Source of the DNA: Flavobacteriaceae bacterium
GTDB taxonomy: Bacteria > Bacteroidota > Bacteroidia > Flavobacteriales > Flavobacteriaceae
Assembly (NCBI GenBank): GCA_016763215.1
Contig: JAESUF010000365.1
Coordinates: forward strand, 1-11,165
Direction: 5' to 3'
DNA length: 11,165 bases
Shown here: positions 1-6,755 of the stretch, in pieces
Layout of the letters: the number at the start of each line of letters is the position of its first letter
How positions within the stretch are numbered: the first letter of the stretch is position 1
The notes under the pieces: generated by a model
What the model was told of the DNA's origin: nothing
What the model saw: the letters and a program-made list of their open reading frames with translations, nothing else
Database searches by the model: none
Position numbers and translations under genes: made by a program

Positions 1-186
1 AAAGACAATGGAGTTGGATTTGATAAAACTGTGATCCCTGAAAAAGACGGACTAGGAATCAACCAAATAGATGCAAGAATTCAAATGATGAGAGGAAAGT
101 TTCATATAGAAACAGGAAAAGGAAAAGGAACGCTCATCGAGATTGAACTTCCTGTTTTTGAAAAAGCACCTGTTAAATTCGTTTAG
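1..186 (+). CDS. Sensor histidine kinase, C-terminal fragment (HATPase domain)
   Basis: The frame is open from the first base and ends at TAG 184-186, giving 61 residues of a protein whose start lies outside the window. It begins with KDNGVGFD (G1/N-box type ATP-binding motif), followed by GLGI at about residues 17-20 (G2 box) and then GKGKGTLIEIELPV, the usual last strands of a GHKL ATPase. This arrangement is typical of the short HATPase domain of NarL/DesK/LiaS-type kinases common in Bacteroidota, which autophosphorylate and pass phosphate to a LuxR-type regulator. The sensor part, the phosphorylated His and any partner regulator are not visible; the regulator is not downstream, because the next gene is convergent. 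The last 14 nt overlap the end of the phosphoesterase gene on the other strand. The HATPase call is firm; the subfamily is inferred. Confidence 0.85.
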   Translation, partial: KDNGVGFDKTVIPEKDGLGINQIDARIQMMRGKFHIETGKGKGTLIEIELPVFEKAPVKFV

Positions 187-670
187 CCAATTCTATAATC
201 TCTAAATTTTTAATTTCCCCTTTGTCAATGTGAAACCGTAACATGGTTCTTATTGTATGAATTCCGTGTTTTCCCGCAGCTCCAGGGTTTAAGTGTAGCA
301 ATCCTAGTTTTTTATCATACTGAACCTTTAAAATATGTGAATGCCCACTAATAAAAATTGTGGGTTTTATTTTTTTGAGATCCTCTTTGATTCTTGAGTT
401 GTACCGATTCGGATATCCACCAATATGTGTCATCCAGACAGTCATGTCTTCAACTCTAAATTTATTGTCTAAAGGGAATTGCATTCGAGCCTCATTTCCA
501 TCAATATTGCCAAAGACGGCTCTAAGTGGTTTGAGTTTGTTAATGGTATCCGTAACGTCTAAGTTGCCAATATCACCAGCATGCCAAACTTCATCCGCTT
601 GCTTTACAAACTTTAAAATTTGAGCATCAATATAACCATGGGTGTCTGAGAGTAGTAAGATTTTCTTCAC
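173..670 (-). CDS. YfcE/MJ0936-type metallophosphoesterase
   Basis: This is a 165-residue cytoplasmic calcineurin-like phosphoesterase of the small single-domain YfcE group, which hydrolyses phosphodiesters with two metal ions. The metal-ligand motifs appear in order: D9-x-H11 (SDTHG), GD at 32-33 (HAGDIGN), GN at 54-55 (FGNID), H82 (THIGG) and GHSH at 109-112, followed by NPGAAG at 128-133, typical of the family. I chose the GTG at 670-668 because it gives MKKILLLSDTHG, the normal family N-terminus. The frame can be extended to a TTG at 685, but that adds five residues (start codon plus YFRF) ahead of the first strand. The gene is divergent from truA, with 65 nt between the starts. Its last 14 nt overlap the convergent kinase gene. 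The physiological substrate is unknown. The length is normal and all catalytic motifs are intact. Confidence 0.9.
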   Translation of the reverse strand: MKKILLLSDTHGYIDAQILKFVKQADEVWHAGDIGNLDVTDTINKLKPLRAVFGNIDGNEARMQFPLDNKFRVEDMTVWMTHIGGYPNRYNSRIKEDLKKIKPTIFISGHSHILKVQYDKKLGLLHLNPGAAGKHGIHTIRTMLRFHIDKGEIKNLEIIELAKRI

Positions 671-735
671 AAAACGAAAGTACAAATAACAAAATAAATT
701 ACGTAATTTTAAGGGCGCCTAAAACACCACTTTTT

Positions 736-1461
736 TTGAGATATTTTATAGAGTTATCGTACAAAGGAACGAACTATCACGGTTGGCAAATACAACCGGA
801 TGCAAACTCTGTACAACAAGAAATTAATACGGCAATAAGTACTATTTTACAAGAAGAGATTCTTATTGTAGGTGCAGGGAGAACAGATGCAGGTGTACAT
901 GCCAGTCAGATGTTTGCTCACTTTAATTGTAAAAAAGAACTCACAAATGCCTTTGTTTATAAATTCAATGCCATTTTATCTAACGACATTGTAATTTATG
1001 CGTTGACAAAAGTAGCTGATGAGAAACATGCGCGATTTGATGCTGTTAGTAGAAGTTATGAGTATAAAGTTTGGCTGGGAAGAAATCCCTTTTTGTTAGA
1101 GACAGCATGGCAATTGCATCAGAAAGAATTGGATGTAGAAAAGATGAATGAAGCAGCAAGTATACTACTTGAATACGAAGATTTCGAAAGTTTTTCGAAA
1201 GTAAAAACAGATGTGAGAACATTTAATTGTATCATAACTGAAGCAATTTGGAAAAAAGAGGGACAAGAACTAACGTTTTATATTACTGCGAATCGGTTTT
1301 TACGAAATATGGTGCGAGCTATTGTAGGGACTCTAGTAGAAGTTGGACTCGGTAAAAAAACTGTAGACGATTTTAGAAAAGTAATAGAGAGTAAAAAAAG
1401 AAGTGAGGCAGGTTTGTCAGTTCCTGCACATGGGTTATTTTTAACTGAAGTAAAGTACTAG
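736..1461 (+). CDS. truA: tRNA pseudouridine(38-40) synthase TruA
   Basis: TruA isomerises uridines 38, 39 and 40 in the anticodon arm of many tRNAs to pseudouridine, in the cytoplasm and without a cofactor. The 241-residue protein has the family N-terminus RYFIELSYKGTNYHGWQ and the catalytic motif GAGRTDAGVHA at 46-56, with D51 as the nucleophilic aspartate. The conserved RFLRNMVRAIVGTL block is in the C-terminal half (about 187-200), and the SVPAHGLFL motif near the end supports the call. The start is a TTG at 736-738: it gives exactly the expected N-terminus, and no ATG or GTG lies at a suitable place upstream. A possible -7 element TAATTTTA lies at 704-711 in the gap shared with the divergent phosphoesterase gene. 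The length is normal for Bacteroidota TruA. Confidence 0.96.
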   Translation: MRYFIELSYKGTNYHGWQIQPDANSVQQEINTAISTILQEEILIVGAGRTDAGVHASQMFAHFNCKKELTNAFVYKFNAILSNDIVIYALTKVADEKHARFDAVSRSYEYKVWLGRNPFLLETAWQLHQKELDVEKMNEAASILLEYEDFESFSKVKTDVRTFNCIITEAIWKKEGQELTFYITANRFLRNMVRAIVGTLVEVGLGKKTVDDFRKVIESKKRSEAGLSVPAHGLFLTEVKY

Positions 1462-1480
1462 GCTAGAAGGTGAGACCAAA

Positions 1481-1553
1481 AGTCTAAAGGTAAAAGGTAA
1501 AGTAAGGAGTACAGGTGTATAATTTAAACTTGTAATTCATAATTCGTAATTGA
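1481..1553. repeat. Reiterated A/T-rich intergenic repeat between truA and the ABC gene
   Basis: The 98-nt gap holds two simple reiterations. The first is around 1486-1502, where AAAGGTA-like units follow one another (CTAAAGGTAAAAGGTAAAG). The second is at 1533-1553, where TAATTC-type units repeat (TAATTCATAATTCGTAATTG). From memory, similar runs are common between genes in flavobacteria. I see no hairpin ending in a T-run, so it does not read as a classical terminator. The promoter of the next gene, if any, would have to lie inside it. Confidence 0.5.
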
Positions 1554-1559
1554 ATATAG

Positions 1560-3326
1560 ATGTCAGAAAAAGTATCAGGAAAAGCATTTGACGTAAAAAT
1601 ATTTACAAGATTGATGAGTTTTGCAAAAAACTATAGACTCAAATTTTCTATTGCTGCTATTTCTACCATTGTTTTGGCATTGGTTTCCGCAATTAACCCA
1701 TTGGTTATCGGAGCAACGGTAAATGATTTTGTGGATACTAAAAGTATCGTAAACCTGAATTATTATATCCGAATTTTACTAGCACTAACCTTCGCAGAAG
1801 TCGTTCTACAGTTTTTGTTTGTATACTATGCAAATTGGGTAGGACAGCATATTATCAAAGATATTCGAATAAAAACATTCCGACATATTCAAGGTTTTAA
1901 AATGTCTTATTTTGATAACAACTCTGTGGGAAGATTAGTCACTAGAGTTGTTTCTGATATTGAAACAATTGCCAACTTTTTCACCCAAGGAGTATTTATG
2001 ATTGTGAGCGACATTTTAAAGATGTTGGTTGTAATTGTTGTTATGTTTATTCTAAATTGGAAATTAGCGCTGATTGCCTTAGCTGTACTACCAGTTCTAA
2101 TTTATGCGACTAAAGTCTTTCAGGTTGCTATCAAAGCAACGTTTCAAGATGTACGAGATCAGGTGGCTAATTTAAACGGATTTGTGCAAGAGCGAGTTAC
2201 AGGAATGAAGATTGTGCAATTGTTTAATCGTGAAAAAATAGAACACCAAAACTTTAAAAATATTAATAACAAACACAAAAAAGCACATATAAAAACGGTT
2301 TGGTACTATTCAATCTTCTTTCCAATTGCAGAGATTTTATCTTCAATATCCGTAGGATTAATCGTTTGGTATGGCGGATTGCAAATATTAGATAAAGTAA
2401 CAACAGTGGGTGCTGTGATAACCTTTGTTAAAATGTCGCAAATGCTGTTTAGACCGTTACGACAGATTGCAGATAAATTCAATCAGTTGCAAATGGGAAT
2501 TGTTGCTGGAGAACGTGTTTTTAAAATTCTAGATACAGAAAGTTCTATTAGTAAAACGGGGACAGTAAAAGCAAAGGATATCCAAGGTGATATTACTTTT
2601 AAAAATGTTCGATTTAGTTATATTGAAGGAGAAGAAGTCTTAAAAGGTATTTCTTTTAATGTAGAAAAGGGGCAAACTGTAGCCATTGTTGGAGCAACAG
2701 GAGCAGGGAAGTCAACCATTATTAATTTAATCAACCGTTTTTATGAGATCGATAGCGGTGTTATTTCTGTAGACAATGTTTCGGTAAATGAGTATGAGTT
2801 AACTTCATTAAGAAACGAAATTGCTGTTGTATTACAACATGTATTTTTGTTTTCGGAGACCATTTACAATAACATTACACTAAAGAACGAAGCGATCTCA
2901 CTAGAAGAAGTGAAAGAAGCTGCAAAGAAAATTGGAATTCACGATTTTATTATGACGCTTCCTGGCGATTACAATTACAATGTAAAAGAGAGAGGTGCTA
3001 TGTTATCTTCTGGACAAAGACAGCTAATTGCATTCTTACGAGCCTATGTAAGCAAACCAAGTATTTTAATCTTAGACGAAGCAACTTCATCTGTAGATTC
3101 GCATGCTGAACAGATGATTCAGTATGCAACAGATACCATTACGAAAGGAAGAACATCTATTGTAATAGCGCATAGACTTGCCACAATTAAAAAGGCTGAT
3201 AAAATCATTGTCATGGACAAGGGAGTGATTGTTGAAGAAGGAACTCATCAAGAATTACTAAAAAAGAGAGAGGGCTATTACAAGAACCTTTACGACAAAC
3301 AGTTTAGTTTAGAACTTGCTTCATAA
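1560..3326 (+). CDS. ABC exporter half-transporter (MdlB/MsbA-like, TMD-NBD fusion)
   Basis: This 588-residue half-transporter of the type IV ABC exporter fold would dimerise in the inner membrane and export a lipid, peptide or drug using ATP. The transmembrane domain spans about 25-310, with hydrophobic stretches near 30-52, 70-92, 145-165, 168-186 and 250-290. The nucleotide-binding domain covers about 340-580: Walker A GATGAGKST (378-386), Q-loop Q426 followed by His (LQHVFLF) where Asp is more usual, signature LSSGQ (482-486) instead of LSGGQ, Walker B ILILDE (502-507) with catalytic E507, and H-loop H538 (AHRLATI). All ATPase residues are present. The closest familiar pattern is the MdlB/LmrA-like group; the substrate cannot be read from sequence. 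No second half-transporter gene is adjacent, so it is probably a homodimer. Its last 37 nt overlap the convergent DUF3667 gene. Confidence 0.93.
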   Translation: MSEKVSGKAFDVKIFTRLMSFAKNYRLKFSIAAISTIVLALVSAINPLVIGATVNDFVDTKSIVNLNYYIRILLALTFAEVVLQFLFVYYANWVGQHIIKDIRIKTFRHIQGFKMSYFDNNSVGRLVTRVVSDIETIANFFTQGVFMIVSDILKMLVVIVVMFILNWKLALIALAVLPVLIYATKVFQVAIKATFQDVRDQVANLNGFVQERVTGMKIVQLFNREKIEHQNFKNINNKHKKAHIKTVWYYSIFFPIAEILSSISVGLIVWYGGLQILDKVTTVGAVITFVKMSQMLFRPLRQIADKFNQLQMGIVAGERVFKILDTESSISKTGTVKAKDIQGDITFKNVRFSYIEGEEVLKGISFNVEKGQTVAIVGATGAGKSTIINLINRFYEIDSGVISVDNVSVNEYELTSLRNEIAVVLQHVFLFSETIYNNITLKNEAISLEEVKEAAKKIGIHDFIMTLPGDYNYNVKERGAMLSSGQRQLIAFLRAYVSKPSILILDEATSSVDSHAEQMIQYATDTITKGRTSIVIAHRLATIKKADKIIVMDKGVIVEEGTHQELLKKREGYYKNLYDKQFSLELAS

Positions 3327-4207
3327 AAAGAAATGTTTTTTGAATCTTTATTAATACTATCCTTTTTTTGAATGCTATCTAATGGCAGTACTTTTTGAAT
3401 ACTGTCTTTCTCTTTTGGTATAAATTGTTCAAAATACTCTTTCCCTAGCACCATAAAAGAGATCACGACAACAAGAATTGAAATAAGGATATATAAGAAG
3501 ATCCCTATAAAAAGGAAATACAAAGTTTTAATGATAAATTGAAAAAAGTTTAGTTTGAATAGGTTTATTAAAATGTAGGCATTGTACGCTAGCGAGAGTC
3601 CTAAAAATATAAGAGAAACAGTGTTGCTAATTTTTGAATTTATAAAGTAAATTGGTGTCACAATAAGGAAATTCACAATTGAAAACTGAGCAGAAGCAAA
3701 AAAGTAGATGACCATATGTTCAATGAAGTTGTACTTTTTCTTATTGAAAAAGACAAGCCATGAGATGAAACCATAAAAAGGAATGACTAAAGCACTTAAA
3801 AAGGCTTGATAGTCATAAATATATCCCATTATTTTTTTGGTAAACTCTTCATTGTTGAACGCGTTGTTTGCATTCGGGTTTACGTTAAAATTTTGCATTG
3901 ACTCTATAGCAGCATCTTTCAAAAAATAGATTGATATTCCTGATAAAGTAATAGAGAGTAATAAGTAACTAAAAGGGTTGAAATATTTTTTCCGAACTCC
4001 ATTAATATAGCCATCAATTACAATATGAGGCTTGGTAAAAAGATGCCAAAAGGTTTTTAAAAGCTTATTATCGATACTTAAAACCTTGTCTAAAAATTCT
4101 TTTAATAAAAACTTAAATGAAATACGTTCATCTATAATTCTAGCTCCACAGCCTGAACAAAACCCATCTTCATCTCGTAAAGTACTCTTGCAATTTTTAC
4201 ATTCCAT
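3290..4207 (-). CDS. DUF3667 family protein: N-terminal zinc ribbon, multi-pass membrane protein
   Basis: This 305-residue protein of unknown function belongs to a family largely found in Bacteroidota. It opens with a zinc ribbon, C3-x2-C6 and C17-x2-C20 (CKNC and CSGC), which should lie in the cytoplasm. Next comes the DUF3667 block at about 30-97, including LKTFWHLFTKPHIVIDGYI and RKKYFNPFSYL, where the first membrane segment begins. Further hydrophobic segments lie near 136-153, 161-188, 195-217 and 225-255. The C-terminal tail is polar and repeats DSIQK/DSINK three times (268-287). The ATG at 4207-4205 is 8 nt after the cdaA stop, so the two are almost surely co-transcribed and probably translationally coupled. 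The 3' end overlaps the ABC gene by 37 nt. Family assignment is by remembered motif; a role linked to c-di-AMP is only an inference from gene order. Confidence 0.85.
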   Translation of the reverse strand: MECKNCKSTLRDEDGFCSGCGARIIDERISFKFLLKEFLDKVLSIDNKLLKTFWHLFTKPHIVIDGYINGVRKKYFNPFSYLLLSITLSGISIYFLKDAAIESMQNFNVNPNANNAFNNEEFTKKIMGYIYDYQAFLSALVIPFYGFISWLVFFNKKKYNFIEHMVIYFFASAQFSIVNFLIVTPIYFINSKISNTVSLIFLGLSLAYNAYILINLFKLNFFQFIIKTLYFLFIGIFLYILISILVVVISFMVLGKEYFEQFIPKEKDSIQKVLPLDSIQKKDSINKDSKNISFYEASSKLNCLS

Positions 4208-4215
4208 ACAGCAAC

Positions 4216-4992
4216 TTATTGAATATCTTTTTTTAATTTTTCAAGCAATTCTTCATAGTCTGCATAGAGTTCGAAATTTCCATCTTTGATATAGGAAATT
4301 TCTCCTGTCTCTTCAGAAACTAATAAACAAACGGCGTCAGTTTTTTCAGAAACCCCGATGGCAGCTCTATGTCGCAATCCAAATCGGGCTGGGATTTTAG
4401 TGCTGTCTGAAACGGGTAATACTACCCGAGTAGCCACAATAAAATTATCTCTTATAATGGTAGCTCCATCATGCAATGGACTATTTTTATAGAAAATACT
4501 TTCCAGTAAAACTTCATTCAGCTCGGCATTCATACGATCGCCAGAGTTGATTAAAAAGTCGAGACTATTGGTTTTTTCCAATACGATTAGTGCACCTGTT
4601 TTCGTTTTTGAAAGTTTTTTACAAGCATTCAATAATGTTTCAGAATCAGTTTCAGGTCCAATTTCTGTTTTTAAGAATTTTAGCTGGTTTAAAAAACTTC
4701 TTCTCGAAGAAAAATTAGTGGTTCCAATCATTAATAAGAATTTTCTAATTTCTTGTTGAAAAACAATAATTAAAGCAATAACCCCTCCGCTTAATAGGTA
4801 GCCTAAGATATTACTTAGCATTTCCATCTTTAAGATTTGAGTCATTTTCCAGATCAAGAAAATAAAAGCAATCCCAATAAAAATATTAATGGCAACGGTA
4901 CCTTTTAATAATTTGTAGATGTAGTAAAGAAGAATTGCTACCAGTAGAATATCTAGCACATCTAAAAAAGAAAAGTCGATAAAATCTAACAT
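4216..4992 (-). CDS. cdaA: Diadenylate cyclase CdaA (c-di-AMP synthase)
   Basis: CdaA condenses two ATP into cyclic di-AMP at the inner face of the membrane; this messenger controls potassium and osmolyte balance and cell-wall homeostasis in other phyla. The 258-residue protein has three N-terminal hydrophobic segments (about 10-28, 33-52, 62-82), a linker, and the DAC/DisA_N domain from about 110. Catalytic motifs are present: GALIVLE (133-139), HDGA (174-177, in NSPLHDGATII) and RHRAA (207-211, in FGLRHRAAIGVSE). The length is normal for membrane-bound CdaA. No CdaR or GlmM gene accompanies it, unlike in Firmicutes; the DUF3667 gene follows 8 nt downstream. Upstream is a 207-nt gap with a candidate promoter, which suggests a transcription unit separate from exbD and folP. 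The active site looks intact. Confidence 0.95.
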   Translation of the reverse strand: MLDFIDFSFLDVLDILLVAILLYYIYKLLKGTVAINIFIGIAFIFLIWKMTQILKMEMLSNILGYLLSGGVIALIIVFQQEIRKFLLMIGTTNFSSRRSFLNQLKFLKTEIGPETDSETLLNACKKLSKTKTGALIVLEKTNSLDFLINSGDRMNAELNEVLLESIFYKNSPLHDGATIIRDNFIVATRVVLPVSDSTKIPARFGLRHRAAIGVSEKTDAVCLLVSEETGEISYIKDGNFELYADYEELLEKLKKDIQ

Positions 4993-5012
4993 AGATACTG
5001 ATAGGTTTCGGG

Positions 5013-5044
5013 TAAATGTACTAATAAAGTTGCAAAGTCATAAA
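5013..5044 (-). promoter_or_regulatory. Candidate Bacteroidota-type promoter for cdaA
   Basis: Read on the minus strand, TACATTTA (5020-5013) matches TAnnTTTG at seven of eight positions. A TTTA (5044-5041) lies 20 nt upstream, where a -33 TTTG would be expected. Transcription would start near 5006, giving a leader of about 14 nt before the cdaA ATG at 4992. In AT-rich DNA such matches arise by chance, so this is only a candidate, but its position in the largest gap of the leftward block is sensible. Confidence 0.3.
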
Positions 5045-5067
5045 GTTTGAGAGTTTAAAGTTGAGTC
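5026..5067. repeat. Reiterated AAAGT/TTTGAG-type repeat in the exbD-cdaA gap
   Basis: The 207-nt gap at 4993-5199 holds no recognisable gene. Its part next to cdaA reiterates an AAAGT-like unit: AAAGTTGCAAAGTCATAAAG, then TTTGAGAGTTTAAAGTTGAG. This resembles in style the AAAGG/AAAGT run at 1481-1502. The remainder contains a 10-nt perfect palindrome TTAGGCCTAA (5163-5172) and nothing else I can name. The repeat overlaps the proposed -33 region of cdaA. Confidence 0.35.
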
Positions 5068-5199
5068 TTCCCGTTTTTGAGTAACTAATTTTTTAGAAAT
5101 ACCTATTGATAGCGTAAATGAGAGAAGTAAATTTCACCTTTTCCTACTACAATTCGCTCAGATTAGGCCTAAATCAGTATCGTTGAATTCACTAACAAC

Positions 5200-5805
5200 T
5201 TAATTCTGTATTTCAGAATCTGAGATTAGAAGCGGATATTTCTTTCGAATCTCTACTATTTTTTCTTTTGCGGAGAGATTATCTTTTTGATTACCAATAG
5301 TTTGTTTCAATAAATCAGAATACGATTCTTGATAGGTCTGTTTTGCATACCGATTTCTTAATTGCGTATAAGCGGAGTTCAAATTGTCTAGAACAGCGAT
5401 GTAAGTTCCATAATTAGCAGTTCTATTGGATATAATAGCAATGACAGCTTTTGTTGGATGATCTGATGAAGCAGGATCCTTTTTTCCTTGGCACCAATGA
5501 CATTCTTTTCCGTCAATGTCTTTTCCACTTCCATTATCAATAAATTCTAAGGCCAATTGAGTTAACTGAGAAATCTCAATTATTTCACCTTCAACCATTA
5601 ATTCATTGTTTCCATTGATCACCACTTCCAAAAGATTTTTCTCTTTGATGTCTGCAATCCTATCGTCTGTCTTTCTTGGAAGTTTTCTTTGTATTCCTTG
5701 GTCAACTTTTAGTGTTGTGGTTACCAAGAAAAAAATTAAAAGTAAGAATGCAATGTCGGCCATAGAGCCTGCGTTTAACTCGGGAGTTTCTTTTTGTCTC
5801 ATCAT
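5200..5805 (-). CDS. ExbD/TolR-family energy-transduction protein, solo gene
   Basis: ExbD-type proteins have one membrane helix and a periplasmic domain; with ExbB they use the proton gradient to energise TonB or related machines. The 201-residue protein begins with the typical Bacteroidota sequence ELNAGSMADIAFLLLIFFL; D17 in the helix is the conserved proton-carrying aspartate. A periplasmic domain (about 57-150) and a charged C-terminal extension (about 151-201) follow. Between about 92 and 118 is a polar stretch with C102-x2-C105 (CHWC). I chose the ATG at 5805-5803 (the next codon is also ATG) because it starts just before the family N-terminus; the frame extends to a TTG at 5832 but that adds nothing conserved. 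No exbB or tonB lies nearby; folP ends 52 nt upstream, so the two may be co-transcribed. The partner must be encoded elsewhere. Confidence 0.88.
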   Translation of the reverse strand: MMRQKETPELNAGSMADIAFLLLIFFLVTTTLKVDQGIQRKLPRKTDDRIADIKEKNLLEVVINGNNELMVEGEIIEISQLTQLALEFIDNGSGKDIDGKECHWCQGKKDPASSDHPTKAVIAIISNRTANYGTYIAVLDNLNSAYTQLRNRYAKQTYQESYSDLLKQTIGNQKDNLSAKEKIVEIRKKYPLLISDSEIQN

Positions 5806-5857
5806 AGTAATTTTTAGTTTACTGAGAATCAAGCAAAAAAAATGCCGAAATTTTAAT

Positions 5858-6679
5858 TTAGGATAATAAGCTTACAATTTTAACCGCTTCTATAGCTTCT
5901 TTTACATCGTGAACTCGTAGAATATTGGCACCGTTTAATAAGGCAATAGTATTGGCTGAAGTCGTTGCATTTAGAGCTTCTTTGGCAGTGCTATTTAATG
6001 GTTTGTATAGCATAGATTTTCTTGAAATTCCTGTAAGAATAGGCACGTTTAGGCTTTCGAAATGCTTTAGTTCTTTTAATAATTGATAATTGTGTTCAAT
6101 CGTTTTTCCAAAACCAAAACCAACATCAATAATTACATCCTTTAGTTGTAATTGACGAAGCTTAAAAATCTGCTTAGCAAAAAATGAAATTAACTCAGTT
6201 GTTACATTTCCGTAACTAGGATGTTGTTGCATATTCTGAGGAGTTCCTTTCATGTGCATTAAAATATAAGGAACTTTAAGCTGTGCTACTGTACTAAACA
6301 TCTGGGCATCCATAGTGCCGCCAAAAATATCGTTAATAATAGAAGCACCAGTACCTATTGTTTCATTCGCAACAGTACTGCGAAAGGTATCTACTGAAAT
6401 AAGAACGTTAGGGAATTCCTTTATTAAAAGTTGAATGACTGGAACAATTCGTTGTAATTCTTCTTCTTCAGAAATATGTTGAGCGCCAGGCCTAGAAGAA
6501 TAAGCACCAATATCGATAAATGTAGCACCTTCATTGAGCATTCGTTCTGTTTGATTCAGAAAATCACGGTCGTCTTTGTATTTTCCACCATCATAAAAAG
6601 AATCTGGAGTTACATTTAAAATCCCCATTACTTTTGGAGAACTGAGATCTATCAAAGAACCTTTGCAATTAATGGTCAT
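5858..6679 (-). CDS. folP: Dihydropteroate synthase FolP
   Basis: FolP joins para-aminobenzoate to 6-hydroxymethyl-dihydropterin diphosphate to give dihydropteroate, a late step of folate synthesis and the target of sulfonamides. The 273-residue length is normal. Visible motifs are MGILNVTPDSF (18-28, N22 binding Mg-diphosphate), SSRPGA (61-66), SVDT (95-98, D97), IND (115-117, N116), DVGFGFGK (185-192), GISRKS (217-222, K221) and RVHD (255-258, R255 and H257). These fall almost exactly on the E. coli numbering. F28 and P64, positions tied to sulfonamide resistance in other species, are unchanged, so the enzyme looks like an ordinary drug-sensitive form. The second motif reads DV rather than DP. 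It follows the LOG-family gene after 76 nt and precedes the exbD-like gene. Confidence 0.97.
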   Translation of the reverse strand: MTINCKGSLIDLSSPKVMGILNVTPDSFYDGGKYKDDRDFLNQTERMLNEGATFIDIGAYSSRPGAQHISEEEELQRIVPVIQLLIKEFPNVLISVDTFRSTVANETIGTGASIINDIFGGTMDAQMFSTVAQLKVPYILMHMKGTPQNMQQHPSYGNVTTELISFFAKQIFKLRQLQLKDVIIDVGFGFGKTIEHNYQLLKELKHFESLNVPILTGISRKSMLYKPLNSTAKEALNATTSANTIALLNGANILRVHDVKEAIEAVKIVSLLS

Positions 6680-6755
6680 TAGTATTTTGTTTGTAAACAG
6701 GAAATGCCCTACGATTTATAATATATTCTACTAAAAAACACACATGTAACATTAC

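Noticed and set aside
360..623. Open frame on the plus strand
   Set aside because: It is antisense to the phosphoesterase gene, whose catalytic motifs are intact; the frame itself shows no family motif.
4032..4289. Plus-strand frame across the cdaA/DUF3667 junction
   Set aside because: It lies opposite two well-supported genes and its translation is a low-complexity shadow with no motif.
4547..4759. Plus-strand frame
   Set aside because: Antisense to the DAC domain of cdaA; no features of its own.
5163..5172. Ten-base palindrome TTAGGCCTAA as an operator or terminator
   Set aside because: It has no loop and no following T-run, and a single short palindrome in an AT-rich gap is weak evidence for a binding site.
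5606..5866. Plus-strand frame with hydrophobic residues
   Set aside because: Antisense to the N-terminal helix of the ExbD gene; the hydrophobicity is a mirror of that helix.
5858..6679. Sulfonamide-resistant (Sul-type) dihydropteroate synthase
   Set aside because: F28 and P64 and the other active-site residues match ordinary chromosomal FolP, and no mobile resistance context is present.
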